This document shows positions 36,970-45,733 of a stretch of DNA of 64,000 nt, one piece after another. This stretch comes from Psychrobacter sp. ANT_WB68 (GTDB taxonomy: Bacteria > Pseudomonadota > Gammaproteobacteria > Pseudomonadales > Moraxellaceae), in the NCBI RefSeq assembly GCF_008369115.1, contig NZ_VOAZ01000001.1:620001-684000 (forward strand), given 5' to 3'. Position numbers and translations under genes: made by a program. How positions within the stretch are numbered: the stretch's first letter is position 1; each line of letters starts with the position of its first letter. The notes beneath the pieces are model-generated. The model did no database searches, was not told where the DNA came from, and was given only the letters and a program-made list of their open reading frames with translations.

Positions 36970-38442
36970 ATGTCACAACTGCCACACACGCTACAGCTAT
37001 CAAACCCAGACCTACTTAAACAGCAGTGCTTCATTAAAGATGGCTGGCATGCCGCTAGTGATGATGCGACTATTGACGTCAGCAATCCTTTTAACGGCGA
37101 GGTTATCGGTACGGTACCAAGCCTGACAACCGATGATATCAACGATGCGGTTGCTGCTTCTCATGACGCTCAAATCACTTGGGCCACCAAAACACCAAAA
37201 GAGCGCGCTGAGCTGCTACAAAAGTGGGCAGACCTCATCGATGCTAATAAAGAAGATTTGGCTATCATCATGACCGCTGAGCAAGGCAAGCCTTTAACCG
37301 AGTCACGCGGGGAAGTTGGCTATGCCAATAGCTTTATCCGCTGGTTTGCTGAAGAAGGCAAGCGTGTTTACGGCGATGTCATCCCTGCCAATCAAGCACA
37401 GCTGCGTCATGTCATCCTAAAACAGCCTATTGGTGTTTGCGCGGCTATCACACCTTGGAATTTCCCAGCAGCGATGATTACCCGTAAAGCTGCACCTGCA
37501 CTAGCAGCAGGCTGTACTATGATTATCAAACCTGCAACCGAAACGCCATTTTCTGCCTTGGCACTTGTGGCATTGGCTGAGCAAGCGGGCATTCCAGCAG
37601 GCGTTATCCAAGTCGTAACGGGCAAATCATCAGTCATCGGCGATATCCTAACCGGCGATGCGCGCATTCATAAGCTGTCATTTACCGGCTCTACCGAAGT
37701 CGGGCGTACCTTGATGGCTCAATGCGCGCCAACCATCAAAAAACTGTCATTAGAGCTGGGCGGTAATGCGCCATTTATCGTCTTTGATGATGCCGATCTT
37801 GAGAAAGCTGCTGAAGGCTTAATCGCCTCTAAATATCGTAACGCTGGTCAAACTTGTGTTTGCGCCAACCGTGTCTATGTGCAGGACAGTATCAAAGACA
37901 AATTCCTAGACGTATTTGTGAAAAAAGTAGCTGAGCTTAATGTCGGTAACGGCATGGAAGAAGGCGTCGATATCGGTCCGCTAATTAATAAAAAAGCCTT
38001 GGAAAAAGTGCAAGCACTGCTAAAAGACGCTTTAGATAAAGGCGCAACCCTTATCACCGGTGGCAGCACCAATGGCGCATCAGAGCTGACTTATAACCCA
38101 ACGGTGATTACCGATATCAACAGTGATATGGATATCGCCCACGAAGAAATCTTTGGTCCTATCGCTACTATCTTTACCTTTAAAGATGAAGCCGACGTCA
38201 TCCGTCAAGCTAACGATACTATTTATGGGTTGGCCGCTTACTTCTACAGCGGCAGTTATGCACGCTCATGGCGCGTCACCGAAGGTTTGGAGTACGGTAT
38301 CATCGGTCATAATACCGGTCTTATTTCTACCGAAGTTGCACCATTTGGCGGCGTTAAGCAATCGGGCTTTGGCCGTGAAGGTTCAAAATACGGCATCGAA
38401 GAATATGTCGTGACCAAGTACTGGTGTTCTGATATTAGCTAA
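36970..38442 (+). CDS. NAD(P)-dependent succinate/glutarate-semialdehyde dehydrogenase
   Basis: A 490-residue aldehyde dehydrogenase of the GabD/DavD type, oxidising succinate semialdehyde or glutarate semialdehyde to the diacid. The catalytic Cys is Cys296 in NAGQTCVCANR, which also has the C-x-C pair typical of succinate-semialdehyde dehydrogenases, and the general base is Glu262 in SLELGGN. TPWNFPAAMITRK (161-173) and FTGSTEVG bind the cofactor. The start is the ATG at 36970 with AAGGAG upstream; a TTG six codons earlier overlaps that site. With glutaryl-CoA genes nearby and an aminotransferase next, DavD (5-carbon) activity is as likely as GabD. Confidence 0.92.
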   Translation: MSQLPHTLQLSNPDLLKQQCFIKDGWHAASDDATIDVSNPFNGEVIGTVPSLTTDDINDAVAASHDAQITWATKTPKERAELLQKWADLIDANKEDLAIIMTAEQGKPLTESRGEVGYANSFIRWFAEEGKRVYGDVIPANQAQLRHVILKQPIGVCAAITPWNFPAAMITRKAAPALAAGCTMIIKPATETPFSALALVALAEQAGIPAGVIQVVTGKSSVIGDILTGDARIHKLSFTGSTEVGRTLMAQCAPTIKKLSLELGGNAPFIVFDDADLEKAAEGLIASKYRNAGQTCVCANRVYVQDSIKDKFLDVFVKKVAELNVGNGMEEGVDIGPLINKKALEKVQALLKDALDKGATLITGGSTNGASELTYNPTVITDINSDMDIAHEEIFGPIATIFTFKDEADVIRQANDTIYGLAAYFYSGSYARSWRVTEGLEYGIIGHNTGLISTEVAPFGGVKQSGFGREGSKYGIEEYVVTKYWCSDIS

Positions 38443-38606
38443 TAGCTGGAGCTAATAGTTAGCTACTTTATGTTTTAACCGTTTGATTTTTACCCAGCGT
38501 TCAATGGGATTCAGCTCCATGAATTCCCAAGATTGCTAAACCTTACTCTATAAACCGCCATCACATCACTGGCATCTACGTAAAAAAGAAAGAAAAGGAT
38601 ATTCTT

Positions 38607-39866
38607 ATGACTACCAATCAATCACTACTTGCACGCCGTAAAGCTGTATTACCAACCGGACTGGGTGTGGCTTTTCCTATCTTTGCAGAAAAAGCAAAAA
38701 ACTCAGAAGTATGGGATATTGAAGGCAATCGTTATATCGATTTCGTTGGCGGCATCTCAGTACTAAATACTGGTCACAGCCATCCAAAAATCACTCAGCG
38801 TGTACATGAGCAGCTAGACAAGTTTACCCATACTGCTGCGCAAATGATTAACTATGAATGCTATGTTGAGCTTGCAGAAAAGCTTTGCCAAAAAGCCCCT
38901 ATCAGCGGTGAGAAAAAAGCCTTCTTTTTAACCACTGGTGCAGAAGCCGTTGAAAACTGTATCAAAATTGCTCGTGCGAAAACCGGTCGTCCGGGTGTCA
39001 TCTCCTTCGTTGGCGGTTGGCATGGTCGCACGCTGATGTGCATGAGCCTGACGGGTAAAGTATTGCCATACAAAAAGAATTTTGGTCCGATGCCAGGCCC
39101 TGTATTCCATGCGTTATTCCCAGCAGAAGAGTTAAACGTTACTGAAGCACAAGCCTTGCATAGCCTTGAGATGATTTTCCAAGCGGATATCGACCCAAGC
39201 GAAGTGGCGGCGATGATTATCGAGCCAGTACAGGGTGAGGGTGGTTTCCATCAAGTCACACCATCGTTTGCCAAAGCATTGCGCGAGATTTGCGATGAGC
39301 ATGGCATTGTGCTGATTTTTGACGAAGTACAGTGTGGTTTTGCCCGTACGGGTACGTTATTTGCGTCTGAGCAGTTGGGCGTTGAGCCGGATCTGATGAC
39401 CAGCGCTAAGAGCTTGGCGGGTGGTTATCCTATCTCTGCGGTTATCGGCCGCGCTGACATCATGGATGCGCCGCAAGTAGGCGGTTTGGGCGGTACTTAT
39501 TCTGGTAACCCACTGGCTTGTGTGGCAGCTTTAGCAGTGATGGAAGTCATCGAAGAAGAAAACTTGCTTGAGCGTAGTGTTGAGATTGGCGACAAAATCG
39601 AAGCTTTCTTAAAGGATTTGAATTTAAGCAGCATCGGTCATATTCGTCATAAAGGCGCGATGTTAGCGTTTGAATTAATCGACAGTGATGGCAAGCCTGA
39701 TGTTGAAGCGACTACCAACCTAAAAGCCAAAGCATTTGAGCAAGGTCTGTTATTAGCCTCTTGTGGCATGTTCGGTAACGCCATTCGCGTGATGGTGCCG
39801 CTAACGGTTGAAGATGAAGTGCTACAAGAAGGTCTTGATATCATCAAAGGTATTTTGACTGCTTAA
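38607..39866 (+). CDS. 4-aminobutyrate / 5-aminovalerate aminotransferase
   Basis: A 419-residue class III PLP aminotransferase of the GabT/DavT type. The PLP lysine is Lys268 in MTSAKSLAGGYPISAVIGR; IFDEVQCGFARTG holds the ring-stacking Asp239. FLTTGAEAVENCIKIAR and SFVGGWHGRT are the phosphate and cofactor motifs. It would transfer the amino group of GABA or 5-aminovalerate to 2-oxoglutarate, making the semialdehyde used by the preceding dehydrogenase. An imperfect hairpin in the 164-base spacer (38502-38535) may modulate expression. C4 versus C5 preference cannot be read from sequence. Confidence 0.92.
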   Translation: MTTNQSLLARRKAVLPTGLGVAFPIFAEKAKNSEVWDIEGNRYIDFVGGISVLNTGHSHPKITQRVHEQLDKFTHTAAQMINYECYVELAEKLCQKAPISGEKKAFFLTTGAEAVENCIKIARAKTGRPGVISFVGGWHGRTLMCMSLTGKVLPYKKNFGPMPGPVFHALFPAEELNVTEAQALHSLEMIFQADIDPSEVAAMIIEPVQGEGGFHQVTPSFAKALREICDEHGIVLIFDEVQCGFARTGTLFASEQLGVEPDLMTSAKSLAGGYPISAVIGRADIMDAPQVGGLGGTYSGNPLACVAALAVMEVIEEENLLERSVEIGDKIEAFLKDLNLSSIGHIRHKGAMLAFELIDSDGKPDVEATTNLKAKAFEQGLLLASCGMFGNAIRVMVPLTVEDEVLQEGLDIIKGILTA

Positions 39867-39938
39867 AGGCGTTAAGATTTAACATAATGAATGTTCAAGG
39901 TTAGGATTATGACAGTCCTGCTTTGAGCGGCGGTTTTA

Positions 39939-39969
39939 CAACGGCGCCTTGCAAGTCAAGACGCCGTTG
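39939..39969 (+). terminator. GC-rich hairpin after the aminotransferase gene
   Basis: CAACGGCG pairs with CGCCGTTG around a 15-base loop; the tail TTGTCTCT is only moderately T-rich. It may be a partial terminator before the permease gene. Confidence 0.5.
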
Positions 39970-40146
39970 TTGTCTCTGCTATCGATATATCAAAATATTA
40001 TCAAGCTTCTCAATCGAGAAGTATGGAAAGATAAATATGAGGGGCGATGACCTGTTACATAAAATCCTGTTATCTAAAATACAGTGTCACTATAAGTGTA
40101 ATGAGCAAAAGATTCACATGGATTAAACACGGACAAGGAGTAGATT

Positions 40147-41586
40147 ATGTCTGAGCTAAAAAAATCGCTAGGTATGTTTGATATTATTGCCTTAGCATTC
40201 GGCGCTATGGTTGGTTGGGGCTGGGTCGTTCTGGCAGGGGATTGGATTTTATCTGCTGGTACGTGGGGCGCTATGTTAGCGTTTATGATTGGTGGTTTAG
40301 CCGTCATTATGATTGGGGTCAACTATGCTGAGCTGGCCTCATCGATGCCGGTGACTGGGGGCGAGCATACTTATACCCATCGTGCGCTTGGTGTCACAGT
40401 TTCCTTTATTTGTTCATGGAGTATTTTATTTGGTTACTTCTCTGTTGTTGCTTTTGAAGCGGTGGCATTGCCTACGGTGGTTGAATACTTTATTCCCAAT
40501 TATAACCAAGGCTATCTATGGACGATTGCTGGTTGGGACGTTTACGCTACGTGGGTCGGCGTGGGGATGCTCGGCTCAGTAATTGTCACTTGGCTCAATA
40601 TCCGCGGTATGGAAGTCAGTGCTTGGTTCCAAAAGACCGCGGTATTGGGTATTTTATTCGTCGGTACGTTATTGTTTATTGGCGCAGTGCTCTATAATCC
40701 TGCGACGTCGACAGCCGTACAAGCGCCTGCCTTTATCGGTGGTATTGGCGGCATGATGACAGTGATTGTCATGGTACCCTTTATGTTTGTCGGTTTTGAC
40801 GTTATTCCGCAAGCAGCTGAAGAGATTGACCTAACTCGTCCTAATATTGGTAAGTTTTTGATTATCTCTATTATTATTGCGGTTATATGGTATGTCGGCG
40901 TAGCATGGAGCGTCGGTCGCACCTTGCCATTGATTCAAGCACAAGGCTCAACCTTAGCCACGGCTGATGCGATGACCAATGCCTGGCATGGTAAATGGGC
41001 GGGCATTTTACTAGTGATTGGTGGTGTGCTTGGTATCTTATCCAGCTGGAATGCCTTTTTAATTGGCGGTAGTCGTCTACTGTATGCCATGTCCAGAGCA
41101 CGTATGTTGCCAGCCTTTTTAGGTAAGTTGCATCCAAAATATAAAACACCTTCGAATGCGATTTTATTAATTGGTGGTCTTGCTACGCTCGCGCCTTTGT
41201 TTGGTCGAAAAATGTTGGTATGGATTGTGGATGCTGGTGGTTTCGGCATTGTCATCGCTTATACCTGTGTCGCTATTTCTTTCTTAGTCTTGCGCTACCG
41301 TGAGCCCGATATGGTACGCCCGTTTAGAGTACCCGCGGGTAAAATTGTCGGCATGTTTACCATCGTATTAGGCTTTGGTTTGCTCATGCTATATATGCCA
41401 GGTATGCCATCGGCACTGACAGCCATTGAATGGTGGATATTCTTTGGTTGGACAGCACTTGGCATCGGTCTATATAGTTATGCCATCGTAAAATATCCGG
41501 GTATCAGTGAATCTATCATGGCAGAAGAACTACGCGAATTAAAAATCGTTAATCAGCTATGGTTAAAGGACAATCCACCCAAATAA
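40147..41586 (+). CDS. APC family amino acid permease
   Basis: A 479-residue amino acid-polyamine-organocation transporter with about twelve hydrophobic helices. LGMFDIIALAFGAMVGWGWVVLAGDW is the first helix with the broken Gly-rich substrate-binding stretch, and SSMPVTGGEHTYTHRALG the conserved loop after helix 2. VPFMFVGFDVIPQAAEEI in helix 6 is the other family signature. As the last gene of the block it probably imports the amino acid degraded by the neighbours (5-aminovalerate, GABA or lysine). That assignment is inferred from position only. ACAAGGAG precedes the start. Confidence 0.9.
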   Translation: MSELKKSLGMFDIIALAFGAMVGWGWVVLAGDWILSAGTWGAMLAFMIGGLAVIMIGVNYAELASSMPVTGGEHTYTHRALGVTVSFICSWSILFGYFSVVAFEAVALPTVVEYFIPNYNQGYLWTIAGWDVYATWVGVGMLGSVIVTWLNIRGMEVSAWFQKTAVLGILFVGTLLFIGAVLYNPATSTAVQAPAFIGGIGGMMTVIVMVPFMFVGFDVIPQAAEEIDLTRPNIGKFLIISIIIAVIWYVGVAWSVGRTLPLIQAQGSTLATADAMTNAWHGKWAGILLVIGGVLGILSSWNAFLIGGSRLLYAMSRARMLPAFLGKLHPKYKTPSNAILLIGGLATLAPLFGRKMLVWIVDAGGFGIVIAYTCVAISFLVLRYREPDMVRPFRVPAGKIVGMFTIVLGFGLLMLYMPGMPSALTAIEWWIFFGWTALGIGLYSYAIVKYPGISESIMAEELRELKIVNQLWLKDNPPK

Positions 41587-41606
41587 AAGATGAGTTCTAC
41601 GATTAA

Positions 41607-41640
41607 TAAAAAAGCCTAGCGTCAGACGTTAGGCTTTTTT
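41607..41640. terminator. Bidirectional terminator after the permease gene
   Basis: AAAAAAGCCTA pairs with TAGGCTTTTTT around about 12 bases, with T-runs both ways. It lies between the permease and the convergent glycosyltransferase. Confidence 0.88.
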
Positions 41641-41705
41641 GTGCATAAATAGCATGCATTTAATAATCCATAAGCTCGCTCAAGATAGGTCGTGAGCCTA
41701 TTATT

Positions 41706-43139
41706 TTACAGACGATTACTATCTAGCGTGTCACTATTTAAAGAATCCCTATTTAAAGAATCCCTATTTAAAGAATCATTAGCCAGGTTGTTATCCTTTA
41801 GCGTTACATTAGCAGTATTTATTACCGCTTCCTTTTCAGGATTTATACGGCGGTTATTATGCTCAGTTGCTTTACTCTTTTTAAGATTAATGCGGGTAGC
41901 AGGCTCTTGAGTGACCAAACGCTCAGACGGTTTATCAAAAGGCTTTACCGTCGGCTTAAGACTCTTTCTCATTCTTTTAACTGCTGCAGCATCCGCCTGC
42001 GCTTGTTCTGCTGCAAGCGAGTCTTGGTACAGATCTTGATACACCGCGAGGGTTTCGTCAATCATTTCGCGCATGGTGAATTTGGTGGTCATCTCAGGAC
42101 GAGTGACACTTTCTAATTGATTGCGCACTGCTTTACATAGGGCTTTGGCGTTGTACTTTTTCACCAGTCCCTGCGGATATAATGGCTGTAAAATCTCGCT
42201 AAACGCTGCTTGATCCCAGCCAATCACAGGCGTACCTAAATGGATGGCTTGTAAGGCATTGATACCGATCGATTCAGGTTCGTTGGCAAGCGCCATGACG
42301 ATATTGGCAGCTGACAGCCATTCGCGCATGTCATTACGTTTGCTACCGACATAGGTGATATGCTCAGAAAGCCCAAGCGTATTGCTACGTTGGCGAAAGT
42401 CTTCATGCGCCACATCACCCTCGCGGTAATCTTCATCCATAATAATGACATGGATATTGGGAAATTGTTCTTTAAGATTTCCCAAAATATCAATCAACCA
42501 TTCTTGCCCGTACTCATTGCCAATGATGGTCGGAAAAACCAGCCATTTTTTATGTTCAAGTTCAGGATATTCAGCAAAAGTGTGGCGCAGCCAATAAACA
42601 GAAGGGTTATGTCGATACGGGTAACGACGGGTATCGACACCGCGATAGATGCGTTTAATGACCTTGGGTTCTAGCTCCTCACGGCGCAGGCCTTTTTTTA
42701 GATAATCGGTCACACTATCGGAAACCGTGATAATGGTATCGACATCAAGCAGCGCTTGCGAGTATTTATTAATGGGATAAAAACCATACATAGTAGAGAC
42801 CAGTTTTGGTCGGCGTTTAACACGCGCACGGCGCAGTGCCAAATGTAATACCCATGCTGGTGTGCGTGAATGCACATGAATGACGTCAGGATCATATTTT
42901 TCAATCAAGCGACGCAGCGGGGCAACTTGTAGCAGTGACAGCCAAGATTTCTTATTCATATATAGCTGATGATAGATATTGCCATCACGTTTTAGGCGTT
43001 TGACCAAGTCGTTTTCTTCATCAGCGCTGGAGATAATGATAGAAGTATGCTCGTTTTTAACCAAAGCGCGTCCCAGATGAAAAATACCGCGCTCGGATTC
43101 ATCATGCTTTAAAGACGACAGTAAGCGCATAACTTTCAT
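41706..43139 (-). CDS. Glycosyltransferase family 4 protein with repeat-bearing C-terminal tail
   Basis: A 477-residue GT-B glycosyltransferase. The N-terminal MKVMRLLSSLKHDESERGIFHLGRALVKN is a typical acceptor-side Rossmann start; the donor-side domain has ITYVGSKRNDMREWLSAANIVMALANEPESIGINALQAIHLGTPVIGWD, the GT4 EX7E-like region. No signal peptide. After about residue 390 the sequence becomes a basic, Lys/Arg-rich then Asn/Asp/Ser/Leu-rich tail, ending with a short tandem repeat of Asn-Arg-Asp-Ser-Leu. I prefer the ATG at 43139; a TTG at 43211 would add 24 unconserved residues. No polysaccharide cluster is nearby, so the acceptor is unknown. Confidence 0.85.
   Translation of the reverse strand: MKVMRLLSSLKHDESERGIFHLGRALVKNEHTSIIISSADEENDLVKRLKRDGNIYHQLYMNKKSWLSLLQVAPLRRLIEKYDPDVIHVHSRTPAWVLHLALRRARVKRRPKLVSTMYGFYPINKYSQALLDVDTIITVSDSVTDYLKKGLRREELEPKVIKRIYRGVDTRRYPYRHNPSVYWLRHTFAEYPELEHKKWLVFPTIIGNEYGQEWLIDILGNLKEQFPNIHVIIMDEDYREGDVAHEDFRQRSNTLGLSEHITYVGSKRNDMREWLSAANIVMALANEPESIGINALQAIHLGTPVIGWDQAAFSEILQPLYPQGLVKKYNAKALCKAVRNQLESVTRPEMTTKFTMREMIDETLAVYQDLYQDSLAAEQAQADAAAVKRMRKSLKPTVKPFDKPSERLVTQEPATRINLKKSKATEHNNRRINPEKEAVINTANVTLKDNNLANDSLNRDSLNRDSLNSDTLDSNRL
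41734..41778. repeat. Three tandem copies of a 15-bp unit in the glycosyltransferase gene
   Basis: The unit CTATTTAAAGAATCC occurs at 41734-41748, 41749-41763 and 41764-41778 (last base changed). As 15 is a multiple of three, copy-number change would lengthen or shorten the C-terminal tail by five residues without a frameshift. Confidence 0.95.
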
Positions 43140-43287
43140 AATAGCATTGGTCACCGAATGAGATATCAAGCTGCTATTGTCAGTTAAAAGTGCCGAAAAC
43201 TCAACCACCAAGATAAAAAGATGGAACTAGATTTACTATAATTCTTTGGTTAAAAATAATCGTTTAACGATGTTCAACCTTAGCAAA

Positions 43288-44160
43288 CTAGCGACGTTTT
43301 TGTAAATGCTCAGCATCTGGTAGCACTTGCTTTTCACTTAAATATTTCCAATAGCGCTGCGGTAGGTACTGCTTATGCAGACGTGGGTTTTTACGCTCTT
43401 TGATATTGACGTTGGTAAAGTAGCCTTGCCAAAACTTTTGATAGCGCTTCTCATCCTTACTATGAATACTAGCAGGATTGCGCAATACCGCATCATTTAG
43501 GTCAGTGATAGTTTGCAGGGAAGCAGGGCGCGTGGGCGTACTTTTGCTTTTGTCATAATAAATACCATAACCACGCGCCACATCATAAATCGCCCAATGC
43601 TGGTCTTGATAACGCTGACGAAAATGCTCACCAATTAAGGGTAAGACATTAAAATCAGGCTCAATGCGCGCAAAGTAGATGTCTTCATTCGTATGTTCAA
43701 AGCGCACAAAGGCTTCCATGCGGTGTTTTTCACGGCCGACAGACTTCACCGTTTGCACCAACTCTAAGACATTAAGATTACCCAAATCATCCATAATCTG
43801 GCGACTTGGATAGTCAATAGCATATTTAATTACTTGAAATAAGGTCGTACCAGTATTATCTTTTTCTGATAAGAACCCCCAAAGGATGTTGCGCATACCT
43901 GAGCGACCTAGTAGTTGATTAAGCTTTGATAGTACGCGTTCAGCTTTGTCTTCATCAGTTGCAACACTGGTCGCTTGTGAGATTAATGAAGGTACATAGC
44001 AGTCTTGAGCAATTAGCTGTAAGGATTCATCGTCCTGTAACTTATTAGCATAGACATAAAATACCGCACTCAGCCAACCTTCAAAACTGGGCTCATAAAG
44101 CACAATACTGGGCGTTAATTGACCGACAATATAGTCATGACTTTGCATCAGTTGTGACAT
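43288..44160 (-). CDS. TIGR03915-like putative DNA repair protein, partner of the radical SAM protein
   Basis: A 290-residue protein that begins with IVLYEPSFEGWLSAVFYVYANK and has VKSVGREKHRMEAFVRFEHTNEDIYFARIEPDFNVLPLIGEHFRQRYQDQHWAIYDV in the middle and NPRLHKQYLPQRYWKYLSEK at the C terminus. This matches what I know of the TIGR03915/DUF4130 family, annotated as putative DNA metabolism or repair and almost always next to the radical SAM family TIGR03916. That partner lies 57 bases upstream on the same strand. The biochemical activity is not known. TAGGAA before the ATG is its ribosome binding site. Confidence 0.88.
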   Translation of the reverse strand: MSQLMQSHDYIVGQLTPSIVLYEPSFEGWLSAVFYVYANKLQDDESLQLIAQDCYVPSLISQATSVATDEDKAERVLSKLNQLLGRSGMRNILWGFLSEKDNTGTTLFQVIKYAIDYPSRQIMDDLGNLNVLELVQTVKSVGREKHRMEAFVRFEHTNEDIYFARIEPDFNVLPLIGEHFRQRYQDQHWAIYDVARGYGIYYDKSKSTPTRPASLQTITDLNDAVLRNPASIHSKDEKRYQKFWQGYFTNVNIKERKNPRLHKQYLPQRYWKYLSEKQVLPDAEHLQKRR

Positions 44161-44217
44161 TTATGTTCCTACTTAAAATAGCGGTAATTAAAACCATGCT
44201 AATCAAAATCATGCTGA

Positions 44218-45486
44218 CTAAAACAGCGCCAACTGCCCACTGCGTTGATCTTTATATTTGGTCTGCGTTTGTGCCAGTACGTATTGACGGAAGTTGTCAC
44301 GCGTTAAATGGGCAAGATGTTCGTTTTTACCCGTCGTTGCGATAAAGTATTTGGCGCGATTAACCGCCGCACCCATTTTCTTCAAATGATAAAGCGTCAA
44401 CTGATTAAACTTGCGTGCCTTGACTATCTTTTTAGCGGTTTTGGTACCGATACCGGGAATACGCACAATCATCTCGTAAGTGGCGGTTTGGATATTAACC
44501 GGAAAATGCTCGCGATGGCGGATTGCCCAAGCCAATTTTGGATCGCAGTCTAAATCTAGAAATGGCGAGTCTGGTTCAACGATTTCATGTGCGCCAAAGC
44601 CATAAAAACGCAGCAGCCAATCAGCTTGATACAGACGGTTTTCACGTATCATCGGCACAGGCGTACCGATAGCTGGCAAGCGACTATCAGACAACATCGG
44701 CACATAACCAGAGTAGTAAACGCGCTTAAGATCATATTGCTTATAAAAATGATTCGATAGCTGAATCACTTGCAAATCAGTTTCGTTGCTCGCGCCAACG
44801 ATCATTTGACTGGTCTGACCTGCTGGCACAAATTTCGGCGCTTTTTTATGCGTTTTACGGCTCTCACGAATGGTGATGATTTCTTCTCTGACGGTTTCCA
44901 TCGGTGCTTTTAATTGATCATGAGATTTTTCAGGTGCAAGTAATGCCAAGCCTGATTTAGTTGGAATCTCAATATTGACGCTCAAGCGATCGGCGTACAA
45001 TCCCGCTTCTAATAACAATTCTTTTGACGCGCCGGGAATAGTTTTTAAATGAATATAACCATTAAAACGCTCACGGGTACGCAATATCTTGGCAACCTCG
45101 ACCAATCTCTCCATCGTATAGTCGCCACTCTTAAAAATACCCGAGCTGAGAAACAGCCCTTCGATATAGTTACGGCGATAAAATTGCATGGTTAAATCGA
45201 CGACTTCTTCGACACTAAAAGCCGCGCGCGGCGTATCATTACTTTTGCGTGACGTACAATAAGCGCAATCATAAATACAGTGATTGGTAAGCAGAATTTT
45301 AAGCAGGCTGACGCAGCGACCATCTTCGGTATAGCTGTGACAAATACCAGTTGCTGAAGCATTGCCAAGCCCACCGCCTTGGTTTTTTCGCGTACCCGCG
45401 GAAGACGAGCAAGAAACATCATATTTTGCCGCATCGGCTAAAATATTGAGTTTACCTTGTAGCCGTTCATAATTGATGGTTGCCAT
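44218..45486 (-). CDS. Putative DNA modification/repair radical SAM protein (TIGR03916-like)
   Basis: A 422-residue radical SAM enzyme. The [4Fe-4S] motif CxxxCxxC is Cys70, Cys74, Cys77 in NHCIYDCAYCTSRKSND; upstream Cys26, Cys49 and Cys58 could bind a further cluster. The barrel continues with GLFLSSGIFKSGDYTMERL and GYIHLKTIPGAS. A C-terminal helix-hairpin-helix (about 339-360, VRIPGIGTKTAKKIVKAR) is typical of DNA-binding proteins. The last residues are GQLALF, which fits the beta-clamp binding consensus QL[SD]LF. It is the first gene of a two-gene unit with the TIGR03915-like gene. The substrate is unknown. Confidence 0.9.
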   Translation of the reverse strand: MATINYERLQGKLNILADAAKYDVSCSSSAGTRKNQGGGLGNASATGICHSYTEDGRCVSLLKILLTNHCIYDCAYCTSRKSNDTPRAAFSVEEVVDLTMQFYRRNYIEGLFLSSGIFKSGDYTMERLVEVAKILRTRERFNGYIHLKTIPGASKELLLEAGLYADRLSVNIEIPTKSGLALLAPEKSHDQLKAPMETVREEIITIRESRKTHKKAPKFVPAGQTSQMIVGASNETDLQVIQLSNHFYKQYDLKRVYYSGYVPMLSDSRLPAIGTPVPMIRENRLYQADWLLRFYGFGAHEIVEPDSPFLDLDCDPKLAWAIRHREHFPVNIQTATYEMIVRIPGIGTKTAKKIVKARKFNQLTLYHLKKMGAAVNRAKYFIATTGKNEHLAHLTRDNFRQYVLAQTQTKYKDQRSGQLALF

Positions 45487-45664
45487 GAGCGGTATTTACC
45501 AATGAATTAATGAAAGGCTATTTTAACAAAATTGGCAGTAAGTCTTTGTATTGATAGATGAAACTACAAAAGCATGCGACAGATAGTGTCGCTTGAGGGC
45601 AACAAGTCACTAGCGAAAGATTACTACCAAAAAATGATTAGTCGTTTATATTCTCTACAAACAA

Positions 45665-45691
45665 AAAAGCCCTGCATGAGCAGGACTTTTG
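45665..45691 (-). terminator. Terminator after the secreted protein gene
   Basis: AAAAG-CCTGC and GCAGG-CTTTT pair around ATGA with one internal mismatch, about 45 bases beyond the stop of the secreted protein gene. Confidence 0.75.
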
Positions 45692-45733
45692 GAGTAATTA
45701 TTTAGCAAAGGGTGTTTCTATACGAGGTCATCA

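Noticed and set aside
36938..37142. 68-residue ORF antisense to the start of the semialdehyde dehydrogenase gene
   Set aside because: It covers the promoter-proximal coding region and ribosome binding site of a clear gene; no family.
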